Of a stretch of 64,000 nucleotides of DNA, positions 22,024 to 33,700 are shown one piece after another. Made by a program: the position numbers and the translations under genes. This stretch comes from Sycon ciliatum (taxonomy: Eukaryota; Porifera; Calcarea; Leucosolenida; Sycettidae). The stretch spans positions 12,565,835 through 12,629,834 of the forward strand of contig NC_088653.1 in the NCBI RefSeq assembly GCF_964019385.1. Direction: 5' to 3'. How positions within the stretch are numbered: position 1 is the first letter of the stretch; every line of letters begins with the position of its first letter. The notes under the pieces were generated by a model, which was given only the letters and a program-made list of their open reading frames with translations, did not search any database and was not told where the DNA came from.

Positions 22024-22490
22024 TGTGTGTGTGGGGGGGGGGGGGGTGCACGGCTCTACATGTACATTATACTGTGTGTCTGGGGGGGGGGGGGGGGGTG
22101 CACGGCTCTACATGTACATGTACATTATACTGTGTGTGTGTGGGGGGGGGGGGGGGGGGTGCACGGTTCTATTATACTGTGTGTCTGGGGGGGGGGGGGG
22201 GGGGCACGGTTCTACATGTATTATGTGTGTGGTGGGGGGGGGGGGTGCACGGTTCTACATGTATTATCAAGAGTATCATGTGTGTGTGTGTGGGGGGGGG
22301 GGTGCACGGTTCTACATGTATTATTATACTGTGTGTCTGGGGGGGGGGGGGGGGGGGGGCACGGTTCTACATGTATTATGTGTGTGGTGGGGGGGGGGGG
22401 GGGGGGGTGCACGGTTCTACATGTATTATCAAGAGTATTATGTGTGTGTGGTGGGGGGGGGGGGGGGGGGGGGGTGCACGGTTCTACATG
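22024..22490. repeat. G-tract array (unit 2)
   Basis: About nine (GT)n-G(10-22)-TGCACGGTTCTACATGTATTAT blocks. 22495-22693 is the shared spacer also seen at 5191-5395. Confidence 0.9.
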
Positions 22491-22695
22491 TACATGTATA
22501 CTGTGTTATCTAAATCAATACTAGTTCAAAACTAGTATTAGATAAACCTTGTTATGTCATGTAGTTCAGCACCCATTATGGTTCAGATGATCCCAATGGA
22601 CCTGGGCTCTGCCAACCGTGGATGGTTGTAGTAAGGTCACTGTTTCCGAACACAGTGTCCTCCACCTTGTTTCATGCCGTCAATCTAACAACATA

Positions 22696-24376
22696 CAGTG
22701 GTGGCCAAAAGTTTTGACCCACCCCATGGAATCGTCAGTACAGCTCAGCCTGGCTCCTAAACACGCCGTTTTTGACTTCTTTGAGGCCAAAGCCGATTGA
22801 AACTTGGCAAGGACACTAAAATTTGCAAGAATCCGTTGTCAACTGAGATTTGTGATGGATCACCATACATTTGGGTGGGTCAAAACTTATGGCCACGTGA
22901 CCAAATTTTGCTCTACCGTACCGTACGGTTTCAAAAAAGTTGTCAGGCTGATGCACGTGCCGGGAAAGTTGAAAATCAACACTTGACTTCTCACTTTGAG
23001 AGTTTGCGATATCAAACTTGATTATTTTGACGACGGAGATGGTATTTTCAGCCAGGATAGTGAACCGAGGTCAGATTAGCAAGGATGTGAGGGAAATGGT
23101 CGTGAAGCTGAGTGTTGACGGTCTCTTTTGGCGTGGTATCGCTCCTCTGTTGGATTTGAGTAATCCTACGATACGTAGAATTGTCAGGAAACAAAAATTG
23201 ACTACATTTCACCTCGATCAGACCGACCAAGAGAGACCAGTGCAAGACAAGATCGCCACCATATCATGAAGTCAATGGAGAATCACCTCAAATCCGTCAC
23301 TGCCTGCGAGCTGAGATGGTGAGCGACGGTGATAACGCGATTTCTGTGCGTTCTGTGAGACGCAAGTTGCAGAGAGCAGGCCTACGTGGCTGTATGGCCA
23401 TCAAATGGCCCTTCATCAGTGCTGTGAATAAGGCAAAACGCCTTAAATTTGTATAGACGCACAAGGACTGGAGCAGTGATGACTGGTGGTAATTTCTGTG
23501 GACTGATGAGTCTAAAATCAACCTCAAGGGCTCTGGTGATGCAGTTTACGTCAGGAGGTGGACAGGATAGGCTCTGGCTGGCACATGCACCCGCAAAACT
23601 GTGAAGCGCCGCGACGGCAATATCAATGTATGGGAGCCATGGCCAGCAACGGCGTAGCGCGCATTTGCCGGGTGATGGATACGATGAATGCGGACCAGTA
23701 CCTCGCATCCTCCGAAAACATGATGTTGCTGAGCATGATGGAGCTTGTGGGTGGTGTGGGTGGTGTCTTATGGCCGCAAACGCTCCGCAAACAGAACGGA
23801 GGCGCGGCGGACGGTGAACGGCATCACCGTCCTGACATGGCCCCTGCAGCCATCTGACCTCAATCCAACTGAGAATCTCTGCAAAATTGCTGGGCTGAAG
23901 CAGCACGATGTTGAAATCACCCCCAGAAACCAGTATGAGCTGTGGCGAGTGTGCCGGGAGGCATAGAAGTTGATTTCTCCTCACGAGCGCAAAAAGATCG
24001 TCGATTCAATGCGGCAGTGTATGCAAAAGATCATCAAGGCCAAGGGAGGGGTTACAAAGTGGTGGATGTATCTGAAATAGGCCAGGACTGACTTCTAGAC
24101 TTTAGTTTAGTTGAATGCTTTTTAGAAATCACACTATTCCGTGTATCCTGTTGGCGGTTTATGATAGTGCGGGCGTTGGCCATAAGTTTTGACCCGCCTT
24201 TTACATATACTTGACCACAGTAGTCCCCAGATGACTCCGTCTTTCAGCATTTTTCATTTCTACTTCACTATTCAGCCTGATTCACAGGTCCTCGACCAAA
24301 AATTTAGTAGCTTACAGCCCAAATCTTCAGAATTCGAAAAATCTGCATGGTGGGTCAAAACTTTTGACCACCACTG
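22696..24376 (+). mobile_element. Tc1-type DNA transposon, unit-2 specific
   Basis: 1681-bp element with inverted ends CAGTGGTGGCCAAAAGTTTT / AAAACTTTTGACCACCACTG and a TA duplication (22694-22695, 24377-24378). Unit 1 shows the empty site AACATAATTATGTG near 5383-5396. Length, TA target and coding content fit the Tc1 group. Confidence 0.95.
23039..24080 (+). pseudogene. Tc1-like transposase, decayed
   Basis: From ATG 23039 the first ~75 codons encode an N-terminal helix-turn-helix region (R-G-Q-I-S-K-D-V-R-E-M-V ... S-N-P-T-I-R-R-I-V-R). A frameshift near 23225 follows, then several stops. Later segments are recognisable: W-T-D-E-S-K-I-N near 23510 carries the first catalytic Asp of the DDE triad, and W-P-L-Q-P-S-D-L-N-P-T-E-N-L near 23840-23880 carries the final acidic block of the Tc1 family. 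The gene ends W-W-M-Y-L-K and TAG at 24080. Multiple stops mean it cannot make active transposase. Confidence 0.92.
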
Positions 24377-24383
24377 TAATTAT

Positions 24384-24530
24384 GTGTGTGGGGGGGGGGG
24401 GGGTGCATGGGTCTATGTTTGCGTGTGGGTGGGGGAGTGCATGCGTCTATTATGTGTGTGTCGGGTGGGGGGAGGGGGGGGGGGGAGTGCATGGGTCTAT
24501 GTGGGAGGGGGAGTGCATGGGTGTACATGT
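24384..24530. repeat. G-tract array (unit 2)
   Basis: GTGCATGGGTCTATGT-type blocks, matching 5396-5545. Degenerate CCCGTACGTTAGC repeats follow at 24556-24680. Confidence 0.85.
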
Positions 24531-24716
24531 ACATAACATGTACATGTGTAGCGTATAGCGTATATTGTATTCCCGTACGTTAGCATATCCCCGTACGTTT
24601 AACTGTATTCCCGTACGTTAGCATACACCCCGTACTGTATCCCCATACGTTAGCGTATCCCCGTACACTAGCGTACGGAGTCTGCCTTTGCATAAAAGCT
24701 GCTGCTCACGATTCTT

Positions 24717-24832
24717 TTATTGCCAGTTAGTTAATTTAGTAGCCAGTCAGTTAATTTAATAGCCAGTCAGTTAATTTAGTAGCCAATCAGTTAATTTAGT
24801 TGCCAATCAGTGAATTTCGTTGCCAGTACATT
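24717..24832. repeat. 20-bp AT-rich minisatellite (unit 2)
   Basis: Same five-copy array as 5697-5812. Confidence 0.9.
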
Positions 24833-24916
24833 TCAATTGCCAATTACAGTGTGTTCACTGAGACCCGTGTGCATTTGCCTCCGAGAGAGACTGCGGCCCG
24901 CTACACATGTACATGT

Positions 24917-25465
24917 ATGTGTGTGGGGGGGGGTCATGGGTATTATGTATGTGTGTCTGTCGGGGGGGGGGGGGGGGTGCATGGGTCTATGTGGGTGGGG
25001 GAGTGCATGGGTCTATTACATGTACAGGCTGTATGTGTGTGTGTGGGGGGGGGGGGGTCAGGGTATTATGTATGTGTGTGTGGGGGGGGTGCATTGGTCG
25101 TGTGTGTGTGTGGGGGGGGGGGGTCATGGGTATTATGTGTGTGTGTGGGGGGGGGGGGAGTACATTGGTCTATATACGTGTGTGTGTGTGTGTGTTTGTG
25201 GGAGCCTGGGAGGGGGGGGGGGAGTGCATAGGCATAGAGTAAAACCTGTGTAAGACGACCGGTCAAGGGGGGGGGGGGGGTGCATGGGTCTATTATGTGT
25301 GTGTGTGTGTGGGGGGGGGGGGTCATGGGTATTATGTGTGTGTGTGTGTGGGGGGGGGGGTGCTTTGGAATTGATATGTGTGTGTGTGTCGGGGGAGAGG
25401 GGGGTACATTGGTCTACATGTATATACATGTACATGTACGTGTGTGTGGGGGGGGGGGGAGTGCA
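24917..25465. repeat. G-tract array (unit 2)
   Basis: Orthologous to 5890-6440, including the MITE-A end fragment near 25239-25268. Confidence 0.88.
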
Positions 25466-25473
25466 TAGGCAAA

Positions 25474-25650
25474 CAGTGGACCCTGTGTAAGACGACCGCT
25501 CAAGGGACCTTCAAAACGTGGTGTTTGTTACTAGGGATAGCTTTATCCAGGGTCAATAGACTGTAAGTAGCATCCCTTGGTCATGGTTGCAGTGGTCTTC
25601 TAGGACAGGTGGTCGCCTTAACCGAGTGGTCGCCTTCACAAGTTTTACTG
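25474..25650. mobile_element. MITE family A (uninterrupted)
   Basis: Orthologue of 6450-6710 without the retroposon tail; this is the empty site for that insertion. Confidence 0.85.
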
Positions 25651-25737
25651 TATGTGTGTTTCTGTGTGTGAGTGTGGCGGGGGTTTGGCTTAGGGGGTGC
25701 ACACTGCACAGTCATGTGCATGACGAACCATATCTTG

Positions 25738-25798
25738 TACTCAGGGTAGCATGTAAAACCATATCTTGTACTCAGGGTAGCATGTAAACCATGCGAAT
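25738..25798. repeat. 31-bp minisatellite, 2 copies (unit 2)
   Basis: Same unit as 6796-6856. Confidence 0.9.
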
Positions 25799-25805
25799 AC
25801 TTGTA

Positions 25806-25973
25806 CAGTAAAACCTGTCAAGGCGACCACTTGGATCCTGTCCTAGAAGACCACTGCAATCAGGACAAAGACATGCTATTTCCAGTAGATTAAACCTGGA
25901 TAAGGCGACCACCTGGTGACAGAGACCACGTTTTGAAGGTCCCTTGAGCGGTCGTGTTAGACAGGTTTCACTG
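25806..25973. mobile_element. MITE family A
   Basis: Orthologue of 6874-7041. Confidence 0.85.
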
Positions 25974-26311
25974 TACTTGTCATAGGCAACATACCAGTCA
26001 TGAAGTATGGGCATTGGTTTGAGTGCATTCTGCTACAACCAACTTCCGCTATAAAGAACGAATTCTTCTGCACAATGGTATTCGTTATATGAGGAGTCGA
26101 GTGGCAAGTGCTTTGTGAGTTTGTGTGGCATTGCACATGTACTGTAGCAAGATTAGGCAAAACGACCGATTGAGACGATAGATTTCTGTAACTGACTTCA
26201 CAGAACAACAAAGGCAAGCAAGGCTAGATTGTCGTTACTCGAGTAATCCATGATCTGTTCAAAGCCACATATCAGTGAATAATGGCAAGAGTAGCGACAA
26301 ACAGTTAACTA

Positions 26312-26492
26312 CCGTATTTTTCGGAGTATAGTGCGCACCTTTGTATAACGCGCACCCCCAATCTTCATTGGGGGTGCGCACTTCAATCTTCATTGAAGTA
26401 CATGCATTTCACATTCGGAGCATAGTGCGCACCTGCGATTTAGGGCCTAAAATAGCACGTCTAAAGTGCGCACTATACTCCGGAAAATACGG
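26312..26492. mobile_element. 181-bp palindromic MITE (CCGTATTTTTCGG ends)
   Basis: Orthologue of 8731-8911 with intact ends (CCGTATTTTTCGGAG / CTCCGGAAAATACGG). Flanked by TA. Confidence 0.88.
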
Positions 26493-26536
26493 TATGCCTT
26501 GCTTGCCCTTGTTGTGCTATGTATTACGCTGTGTCT

Positions 26537-27502
26537 CCGCGGTGGTGTTGAGCACTGTCAGCACCGTGACTGGGTACATACTCCGCCGTGGTGTTGAGCA
26601 CTGTCAGCACCGTGACTGGGTACATACTCCACCGTGGTGTTGAGCACTGTCAGCACCGTGACTGGGTACATACTCCGCCGTGGTGTTGAGCACTGTCAGC
26701 ACCGTGACTGGGTACATACTCCGCCGTGGTGTTGAGCACTGTCAGCACCGTGACTGGGTACATACTCCGCCGTGGTGTTGAGCACTGTCAGCACCGTGAC
26801 TGGGTACATACTCCACCGTGGTGTTGAGCACTGTCAGCACCGTGACTGGGTACATACTCCGCCGTGGTGTTGAGCACTGTCAGCACCGTGACTGGGTACA
26901 TACTCCGCCGTGGTGTTGAGCACTGTCAGCACCGTGACTGGGTACATACTCCACCGTGGTGTTGAGCACTGTCAGCACCGTGACTGGGTACATACTCCGC
27001 TGTGGTGTTGAGCACTGTCAGCACCGTGACTGGGTACATACTCCGCCGTGGTGTTGAGCACTGTCAGCACCGTGACTGGGTACATACTCCGCCGTGGTGT
27101 TGAGCACTGTCAGCACCGTGACTGGGTACATACTCCGCCGTGGTGTTGAGCACTGTCAGCACCGTGACTGGGTACATACTCCGCCGTGGTGTTGAGCACT
27201 GTCAGCACCGTGACTGGGTACATACTCCGCCGTGGTGTTGAGCACTGTCAGCACCGTGACTGGGTACATACTCCACCGTGGTGTTGAGCACTGTCAGCAC
27301 CGTGACTGGGTACATACTCCGCTGTGGTGTTGAGCACTGTCAGCACCGTGACTGGGTACATACTCCGCCGTGGTGTTGAGCACTGTCAGCACCGTGACTG
27401 GGTACATACTCCGCCGTGGTGTTGAGCACTGTCAGCACCGTGACTGGGTACATACTCCGCCGTGGTGTTGAGCACTGTCAGCACCGTGACTGGGTACATA
27501 CT
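26537..27502. repeat. 46-bp minisatellite, 21 copies (unit 2)
   Basis: Exactly 966 bp, 21 x 46, with copies differing only at CCGCCG / CCACCG / CCGCTG. The near-identity points to recent expansion. Confidence 0.98.
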
Positions 27503-27603
27503 CCCCAGTGTAACTGACTTCACATAGAAAGTCACTTTAATAGCATTTATTTTAGTACTTTCCTAATATCAGGCATAGAGATACATAGTGTCCACTTTAG
27601 ATG

Positions 27604-27942
27604 CCTTTTTCTTAATTTCGTATTTAGCTCTTTTGGGCGTCATTATTTTCTTCTCATTATTTCGCACCAAGTTATTATTTGTGGTATTCTCTAGCTTCTG
27701 TTTGTTTTGCAGTTGTTCTTGTGCAAACCCCCCCCCCCCACACACACACATTTTTCGATGCCTAGTTGCAACGCTTACGCCGAGACCTCTGGTCGGTTGA
27801 GTTGCTCCCAGCACATCAGCACGTCGTCCCTACATCCCCTATGTTTTGTCCTTTTCCTCGTTTCTTTTTGTTCTCCACCTGTTTTCCAGTAGGGCTGTGT
27901 CAATAGTAAAAAATAAAAAAATAATAAAAAAAAAAATAAAAA
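27604..27942 (+). mobile_element. 339-bp retroposed segment with A-rich 3' end
   Basis: Flanked by the 5-bp duplication AGATG (27599-27603 and 27943-27947). Units 1, 3 and 4 have the uninterrupted CTTTAGATGTCCCGAG. The right end is about 45 bp of A/T-rich sequence (AAAAAATAAAAAAATAATAA). The body holds C(10)(CA)n and no open frame of note. Probably a LINE 3' end or other retroposed transcript. Confidence 0.82.
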
Positions 27943-27947
27943 AGATG

Positions 27948-28403
27948 TCCCGAGAGGTGAGGTTGTGTCGGTATAAGCAATCTCAACAGTGTCTTACAGA
28001 CTGTGTTCGTAACCATTTAGTGGGCAGGTTCCCTTGGACCTGTAGTTGCACATTTTTGACCTCCTGCTGCAGTTGGTTGGCTGGGGGGGGGGGGGGGGGT
28101 ATATATCGGTGTCCGGGGCAGTAGGAGGATTGGCTTCGGTGGTGGTGTTAGCTGGTGCACACGTTGTGTGGTATGTTTCTGTGCGTCATTGAATCCTGGT
28201 TTGACTGTATTGTCCAATGGTCTTGCCAGTATCGTCTTCGTCATACATCCGCCAACTTTCTTTACAGCTGAGACTTTCAGCTCGTGCTTGCCTTGGTTGA
28301 GCTCACCTTCCCCTCCTTATGTTACTTTCATAGCTTAGAACCTTCCAAGTTGGAAGGCTGTTGGAGTGCGCATCCAAAACGTGCTAGAGCTGATTGGAAG
28401 TTA
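27948..28403. other. Shared non-coding spacer (unit 2)
   Basis: Matches the start of 9531-10435, including the G run inside GTTGGCTG...TATATATCGG. No gene seen. It continues after the inserted TIR element at 29354-30366. Confidence 0.55.
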
Positions 28404-29351
28404 CAGTAAAACCTGTAACTAACGACCACCGTGACTAGCGACCGGCCTGGTACTACCGACCACTTCGTCAGGCACGGACGGTCTCACATTCAAAATGCAC
28501 TGTGACTAGCGACTACCTGCTGAACGCGACCAGCGACCGCCTTTTCTTGTCCCAATGTCGAACTTTGACCCGTAACTAGCGACCGCGATGTAGGAAATCA
28601 AACATTGCTCGAAGCTCCTTCTCAAAATGTTGATGATTTTCCATGGTCCTGAAAGGACTGTTTCGATACTACAGCTGGACAAATGAAGGCAGTCTCATTT
28701 TGACTGTGGAATCAGTGTGGACTGCACTACACCTGCATAATTTCAAGTGCTGTCAAGAACAAACATGATAGGAAACGTCTTGGAGAGCGCATCCAAAGCG
28801 CTCTTTGATCGATGTCACTACTCGAAGGAGAAACTAAGACTGAGCGGCTCTCTGTCGAAGTGCAATCACACAGCTCAGTCACCAGCTAGGTCACACTGAC
28901 AGTCTGTGCTGGCTAGCTAGCATGCTACAGTATTATGTACTCACCTGTACGGAACACAGGCCAGGATACGATGGCGGATACTATAGTCTACAGTGAAGGT
29001 GCGAAAACTCGCAACATCGCCGCATCACGTACATGTAGATCGAGTACTGGTACACACCAGCGCAAAGAGAAGCTTCAACAGGGAACTCTTGACTCCTGGT
29101 TTCAGAAGTAGGAGCTGAATTTAATGTCTGCAATAAACTTGATTTTCTCTCTCTCCAAGTGTTGTATGATCTGAAAGAAGAATGTCAGTGCTCAAGTGGT
29201 GGGGGATTGTATTATCTGCATTTTGACATACATATCATATGATGGGATCCATATATGGTCACGCGGTGCAAACCTCTAACTAAAGACCACCTGCCACTAA
29301 AGACCACTTTTCCGGGCACCAAGGGGTGGTCGTTAGTTACAGGTTTTACTG
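28404..29351. mobile_element. 948-bp TIR element B (GTAACTAACGACC ends), unit 2
   Basis: Ends CAGTAAAACCTGTAACTAAC / GTTAGTTACAGGTTTTACTG, TA duplication (28402-28403, 29352-29353). The empty site GGAAGTTAGTTGTAG is in units 1 and 3. The interior has GACTAGCGACC repeats and no transposase. It shares the outer CAGTAAAACCTGT with MITE family A, so one transposase may serve both (inference). Confidence 0.9.
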
Positions 29352-29353
29352 TA

Positions 29354-30366
29354 GTTGTAGAACGTCAGTACCGTTGGTCAGTGTCGTGCAATTTTATCGC
29401 ATATTAAAGCTGATTACAAAGTACATGAAAACCGGGTTGTGTTTGTGGACATTATATTTTGTACTAAATTATAGCCTGCCTTTCAGTTCATTGGTCCTTT
29501 TTCCTTCCTAAAAACAGTTACTGTATGTTCATGATGCAGACTGCAAGCATAGAGCTGGAGGTGAAAACACACTAACGCGGTCATTATCCTTTACGTGTAG
29601 CCATGTCATGGCCTACACTAGTAGTAGTAGACGCATGCCACGGCGAATAATAGTTAGTGGAAGTAACTGTTGTTGGTGGAGCACAGCCACAGGAGACAAA
29701 ATGCGCTTCATTCAAACACTCAGATCACCTATCCACGGCCAAAGCAGACAGCCGTATCGTCTCGGCCGGGGACGCTCCACACGTGACACCATGACCATGA
29801 TGACTGCAGTACTGCGATGTACAGGATGTAGACAACCACTTGGGAAGCACAGTCAGTAGAGTAGGCATGCACATCATGGTAGGGCGGTACGCAGTTACCA
29901 TGGTTACTGCCAGGACTGGATCCGAGTTACCAAGACCGAGTCCAGGGCAGGAGACCGAGAGCGGAGATCGAGGCAGCGAAGTAAAGACAGCTCACCGGCG
30001 CGGCCCCCAGAACGGACAGCATGTAGACAGACTGCATACACTGACCTGTACATGTACTGATGTAGTAGTAGTACAGTGACAGACTCAGTGTCAGTAGTCA
30101 TTGCCATTGCATTGGTACTACTACTACATGTGTAGTACTAGTACTAGTATGTGGCAGTGCGCTGCCAGGACCATGACCATTGATGACGACATGGTAGATC
30201 TTAATCTACACGTAAAACCCTGCATGCACGGCAGCAGCAGAGGGACAGTCTAGACGATGTGGACAGTCTACCGGTCTACGTCTACCACTACCACTAGTAC
30301 CAGGTCTACCAGGTCTACCAGGTCTACCAAGGCTCAACCGGACCAAACTATGTTACAGTAGTACTA
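29354..30366. other. Shared spacer and distal NLR flank (unit 2)
   Basis: Conserved with units 3 and 4. Contains ACTAGTAGTAG microsatellite, CTACCAGGT repeats and a short non-conserved frame near 29608. No gene supported. Confidence 0.5.
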
Positions 30367-30465
30367 CATTGTTGGCAACTGAAATCCGATCCCCCTAGCG
30401 TCTCGTACGAATCGCTAACGCGCCTAGCGCACCGCTAGGGGGTCGGATTTCAGTTGCCAACACTG
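30367..30465. repeat. Conserved hairpin upstream of NLR copy 2
   Basis: Same palindrome as 13241-13336. The arms here are more complete (GGCAACTGAAATCCGATCCC / complement). Confidence 0.88.
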
Positions 30466-30572
30466 TACAAAAGTACAAGTACAAGCCGTAAACAGGGTAA
30501 AGGTCTGTGACCAAAACATTAGAATCATCATCAAGAGGCAAGACATCGTCTGAAAAGTCATTATTCAGGAAA

Positions 30573-30579
30573 TGACTCA
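30573..30579 (+). promoter_or_regulatory. Candidate AP-1 site TGACTCA
   Basis: Same site and position as upstream of copies 1 and 3. Confidence 0.35.
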
Positions 30580-30758
30580 AGACGAACAGAGAGCTAGTCG
30601 CACTTTGCGCCATAGATCTATTCTAACGGCGATTCCGTGTTCAGCCTAAACAGAAGTCTTCCCTGGCCCGCAAACTATTTTGAGTTTGCTGGGCTAGGGG
30701 CTTTGCGACTGTCGTGTGCTCGCTGCCTTTCTCTAGTCACTCGATTGACCTCAGTGAA

Positions 30759-33700
30759 ATGGAGGAGAACCAAGGAAATATTGCTCCGAGTCGGACATCC
30801 AGCCATGGGATATCTCCCGACGAAGAACCACGGTCGTGTTCCTCTTCCCAGGCTCATCATTCTCCTGCCTCGGTGGATTGCCAAGCTGATGATCCTGCAT
30901 CGTCGTGCTCATCGACGCCGCGGACAAGCGCAACGCCGGTATCGTTACCCGATGGTGTGAAGAGGTTAGCTGAGATGCTGAAGATGCGCTACGTAAGTGC
31001 TAAAGTACAGATTGGCAAGGGGATGGGTGTAAAACCGAATAGGCGAGCGCTGGATAAGATCTTTGTGAATGTGGTTGTGATACCGCGCGAAGAACTGGCT
31101 TCGCTGAACGAACAAACTTTCTTCGGTTCCCAAAGCGATGTGCAGAAGTTGAGCCATGTGTTCTCGCGAGTCGCGGACAAAGTGCAGCACGTGCAACTGG
31201 CCAATATGTTTGACTTTGACGGGGAAGAACTTGATGAAGACGAATCAGTTCGTGTATTGGCTGTTGCATGTGCTGGCGCTGGCAAGACGACCATATTCTT
31301 GTTGAAAGGTCCTATGGACTGGGCAAGAGGTCTGATCTGGCATGAGTTTGACATTGTGGGTGCATTGGCGCTGCGTGAACCCAGTGTTCAACACGCAAGT
31401 GATATAGTTGAGCTGCTACGCTTGAGGCAGCTTGGCATTGTCGATCCGAAGGAGCAAAATGAAATTGCATCCTACATCCATGCCAACCCGCGGCGTCTTT
31501 GTCTCGTATTCGATGGCTTAGATGAAATGGTTCTTGACGAGTGTAGCGATTTTGTGCGTGGCATTATTTTCGGCAAGGAATTGAAAGGTGTTCACTTGAT
31601 TCTTACATCACGCCATTCGAAAGAAGTCATAAAACTGGCTCTCTCATGCCCATTTGACCGTCGCGTAGAAGTGCTGGGATTCACCAAGGACAATGTGCAC
31701 GAATATGTAAACAATGTCCTCCCGTGCGAGCCGGCCAGCAAATTGCTTGAACGGGTCAATTCTGATCCGAGTTTAGCGGCCATTATGCAAACGCCTTTCT
31801 TCACGGAGTCGACCTGCGACGTTTTCCGTACTTCTGGCTCTGTTCCTTCATCACTGTTCGGCATCTTCATGTCTTTGATCCTGAGTATCGTTCGACAGAA
31901 CACTGAGAGTGCGTATCCAGACTGGCCGTCCGTTCCTCGTATCTTGAAGGAGAGGATCCTGGAGTTGGGTCATTTTGCATTTCTGATGCTAGTTGGTAAG
32001 AAGGTGGTGTTCAGCGACCGTGACCTTGATGAACAGCAGGTGTCGAAGGAAAGTCGCTCACTTGGTCTTCTTGTGGCGTGCGAGTCACTGTCGTATCCAT
32101 GCGTTGGTCAATGGCAGTTCAGCCATCTTTCGGTTCAAGAATGCCTTGCTTCCCAGTACATTGCAGCCACTGTTCCGGATGCGAGTGACGTTAAATTCCT
32201 CGTGAGGCAGGTGGGAGCTTTGACTGGTCACTTGAGCACTTTTTGGTGTCTGCTTGCATCACAACTGGTTGCAGACGCGAAGGAAGCCTTAATTGCAGCG
32301 ATTCTCACTCAGCCTGTTTCGGACGAGCAGGATATTCGCAAGCTGAAGGCATGTGAAAGTGTGACTCGTTTCTTTCGCTCTTCCGAGGACGATCTTCTGC
32401 TGGTGACAGAGGTTCTGTGTGAACATCTCGACGATTCGGCCGTCCAGAGTCTGGCTGCTTGCGTTCTCACTGATCTACTAGCGGACGGTGTGAGTGTGTC
32501 TCAGGCTATCGAAGAAGTTCTTCCTCATTCTTTCGCTTCGTCATTGCAGGACTACGTTCGCGCTCTTCTGCGGCTGTGGCGGCGCAAAGTACCCCGCGCT
32601 AGCATCAGAATGCTATCTACCGCCTTGAAACCTATCAATCCCTATGCATCAACCCGCCTTCTTGAGTATTTCCATTCCAGACCATCCACATCCCTTGACT
32701 CCGACCAATTGGCCTTGCACTCGCAAGAAGAGAACTCAGTCATGACTACTTCGTTATCAGATTCAGTTTCGGCTGTGAACGAAGTTCTCACACCTGTTCG
32801 CCGTCAACTGCTGTTACTTGCTTGCCGTGTGTATGCGCAGCCTGGAACGGATACAGGTGACGTGGCCAATGCTGCACATTCACCCTCGCCTGCTCTAGAG
32901 GCAGCCTTCTCACACTATGGCTGCGACTTTAGCAGGCTTTGCCTTTCTTCGGCGGATTGGTACCTTCTATCATCCGTGATTTCAGACCATCACAAGTCTA
33001 TCGGCACTATCTCCCTTCGCGCCTGCCAGCTAGATGATCGTGCATTTGAGCTACTGGCACCGGGACTTGTTCAGTGTCGTGGATTATGGGAAGTCGACAT
33101 TTCATATAATGCACTAACAAACAATCTAGTGGCACTCATCTGTAACGTGATCCGCACGAACCGTTCAACTTTGCGCTCACTGAACATAGATGAACTGCAG
33201 ATGTCCTCATTTGGATACGCACAGTTGGTACCGGCAATAGTTAGTTGTCACCGTATCACCCACTTGTACATGGGTCATGTTCAGTGCCAGGATATCACCA
33301 CCAATATTCTCATATGCCTGGTCATCCTGGCGTCCTGCAAGCTGCTGCATAACCCCGGTCTGCACTTTCATGTCTACGATGAAGGTCTGTCCATGCTGTA
33401 CCCCCTCTTGGTGTCACGGAAACGCCTCGCATTGGAATTTCAATGTGCAGGGCTATCATCATCGGGTGTATCAGTGATCAGGCGTGTTATCACAGTGAAC
33501 CATGGACACCTTTCCGTGTTAGTTCTGACTGGTCTGTCCGACATGCTCCTATTCACTCTGGCACCAAGCATAGTGTTGTGTAAAGCATTGAAAGTGCTGC
33601 GCGCGGGTAATGGCACTCTCACTTCCGAGTCGCTTCCTGTGCTTGCTAGTATTCTACTAGAATGCCCTCTTCTCCGTAGTCTTGGTGTCACTGACAGCAC

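Noticed and set aside
26537..27502. Possible CRISPR-like array (46-bp and 31-bp direct repeats)
   Set aside because: Repeats are contiguous with no spacers, and the genome is eukaryotic; these are minisatellites.
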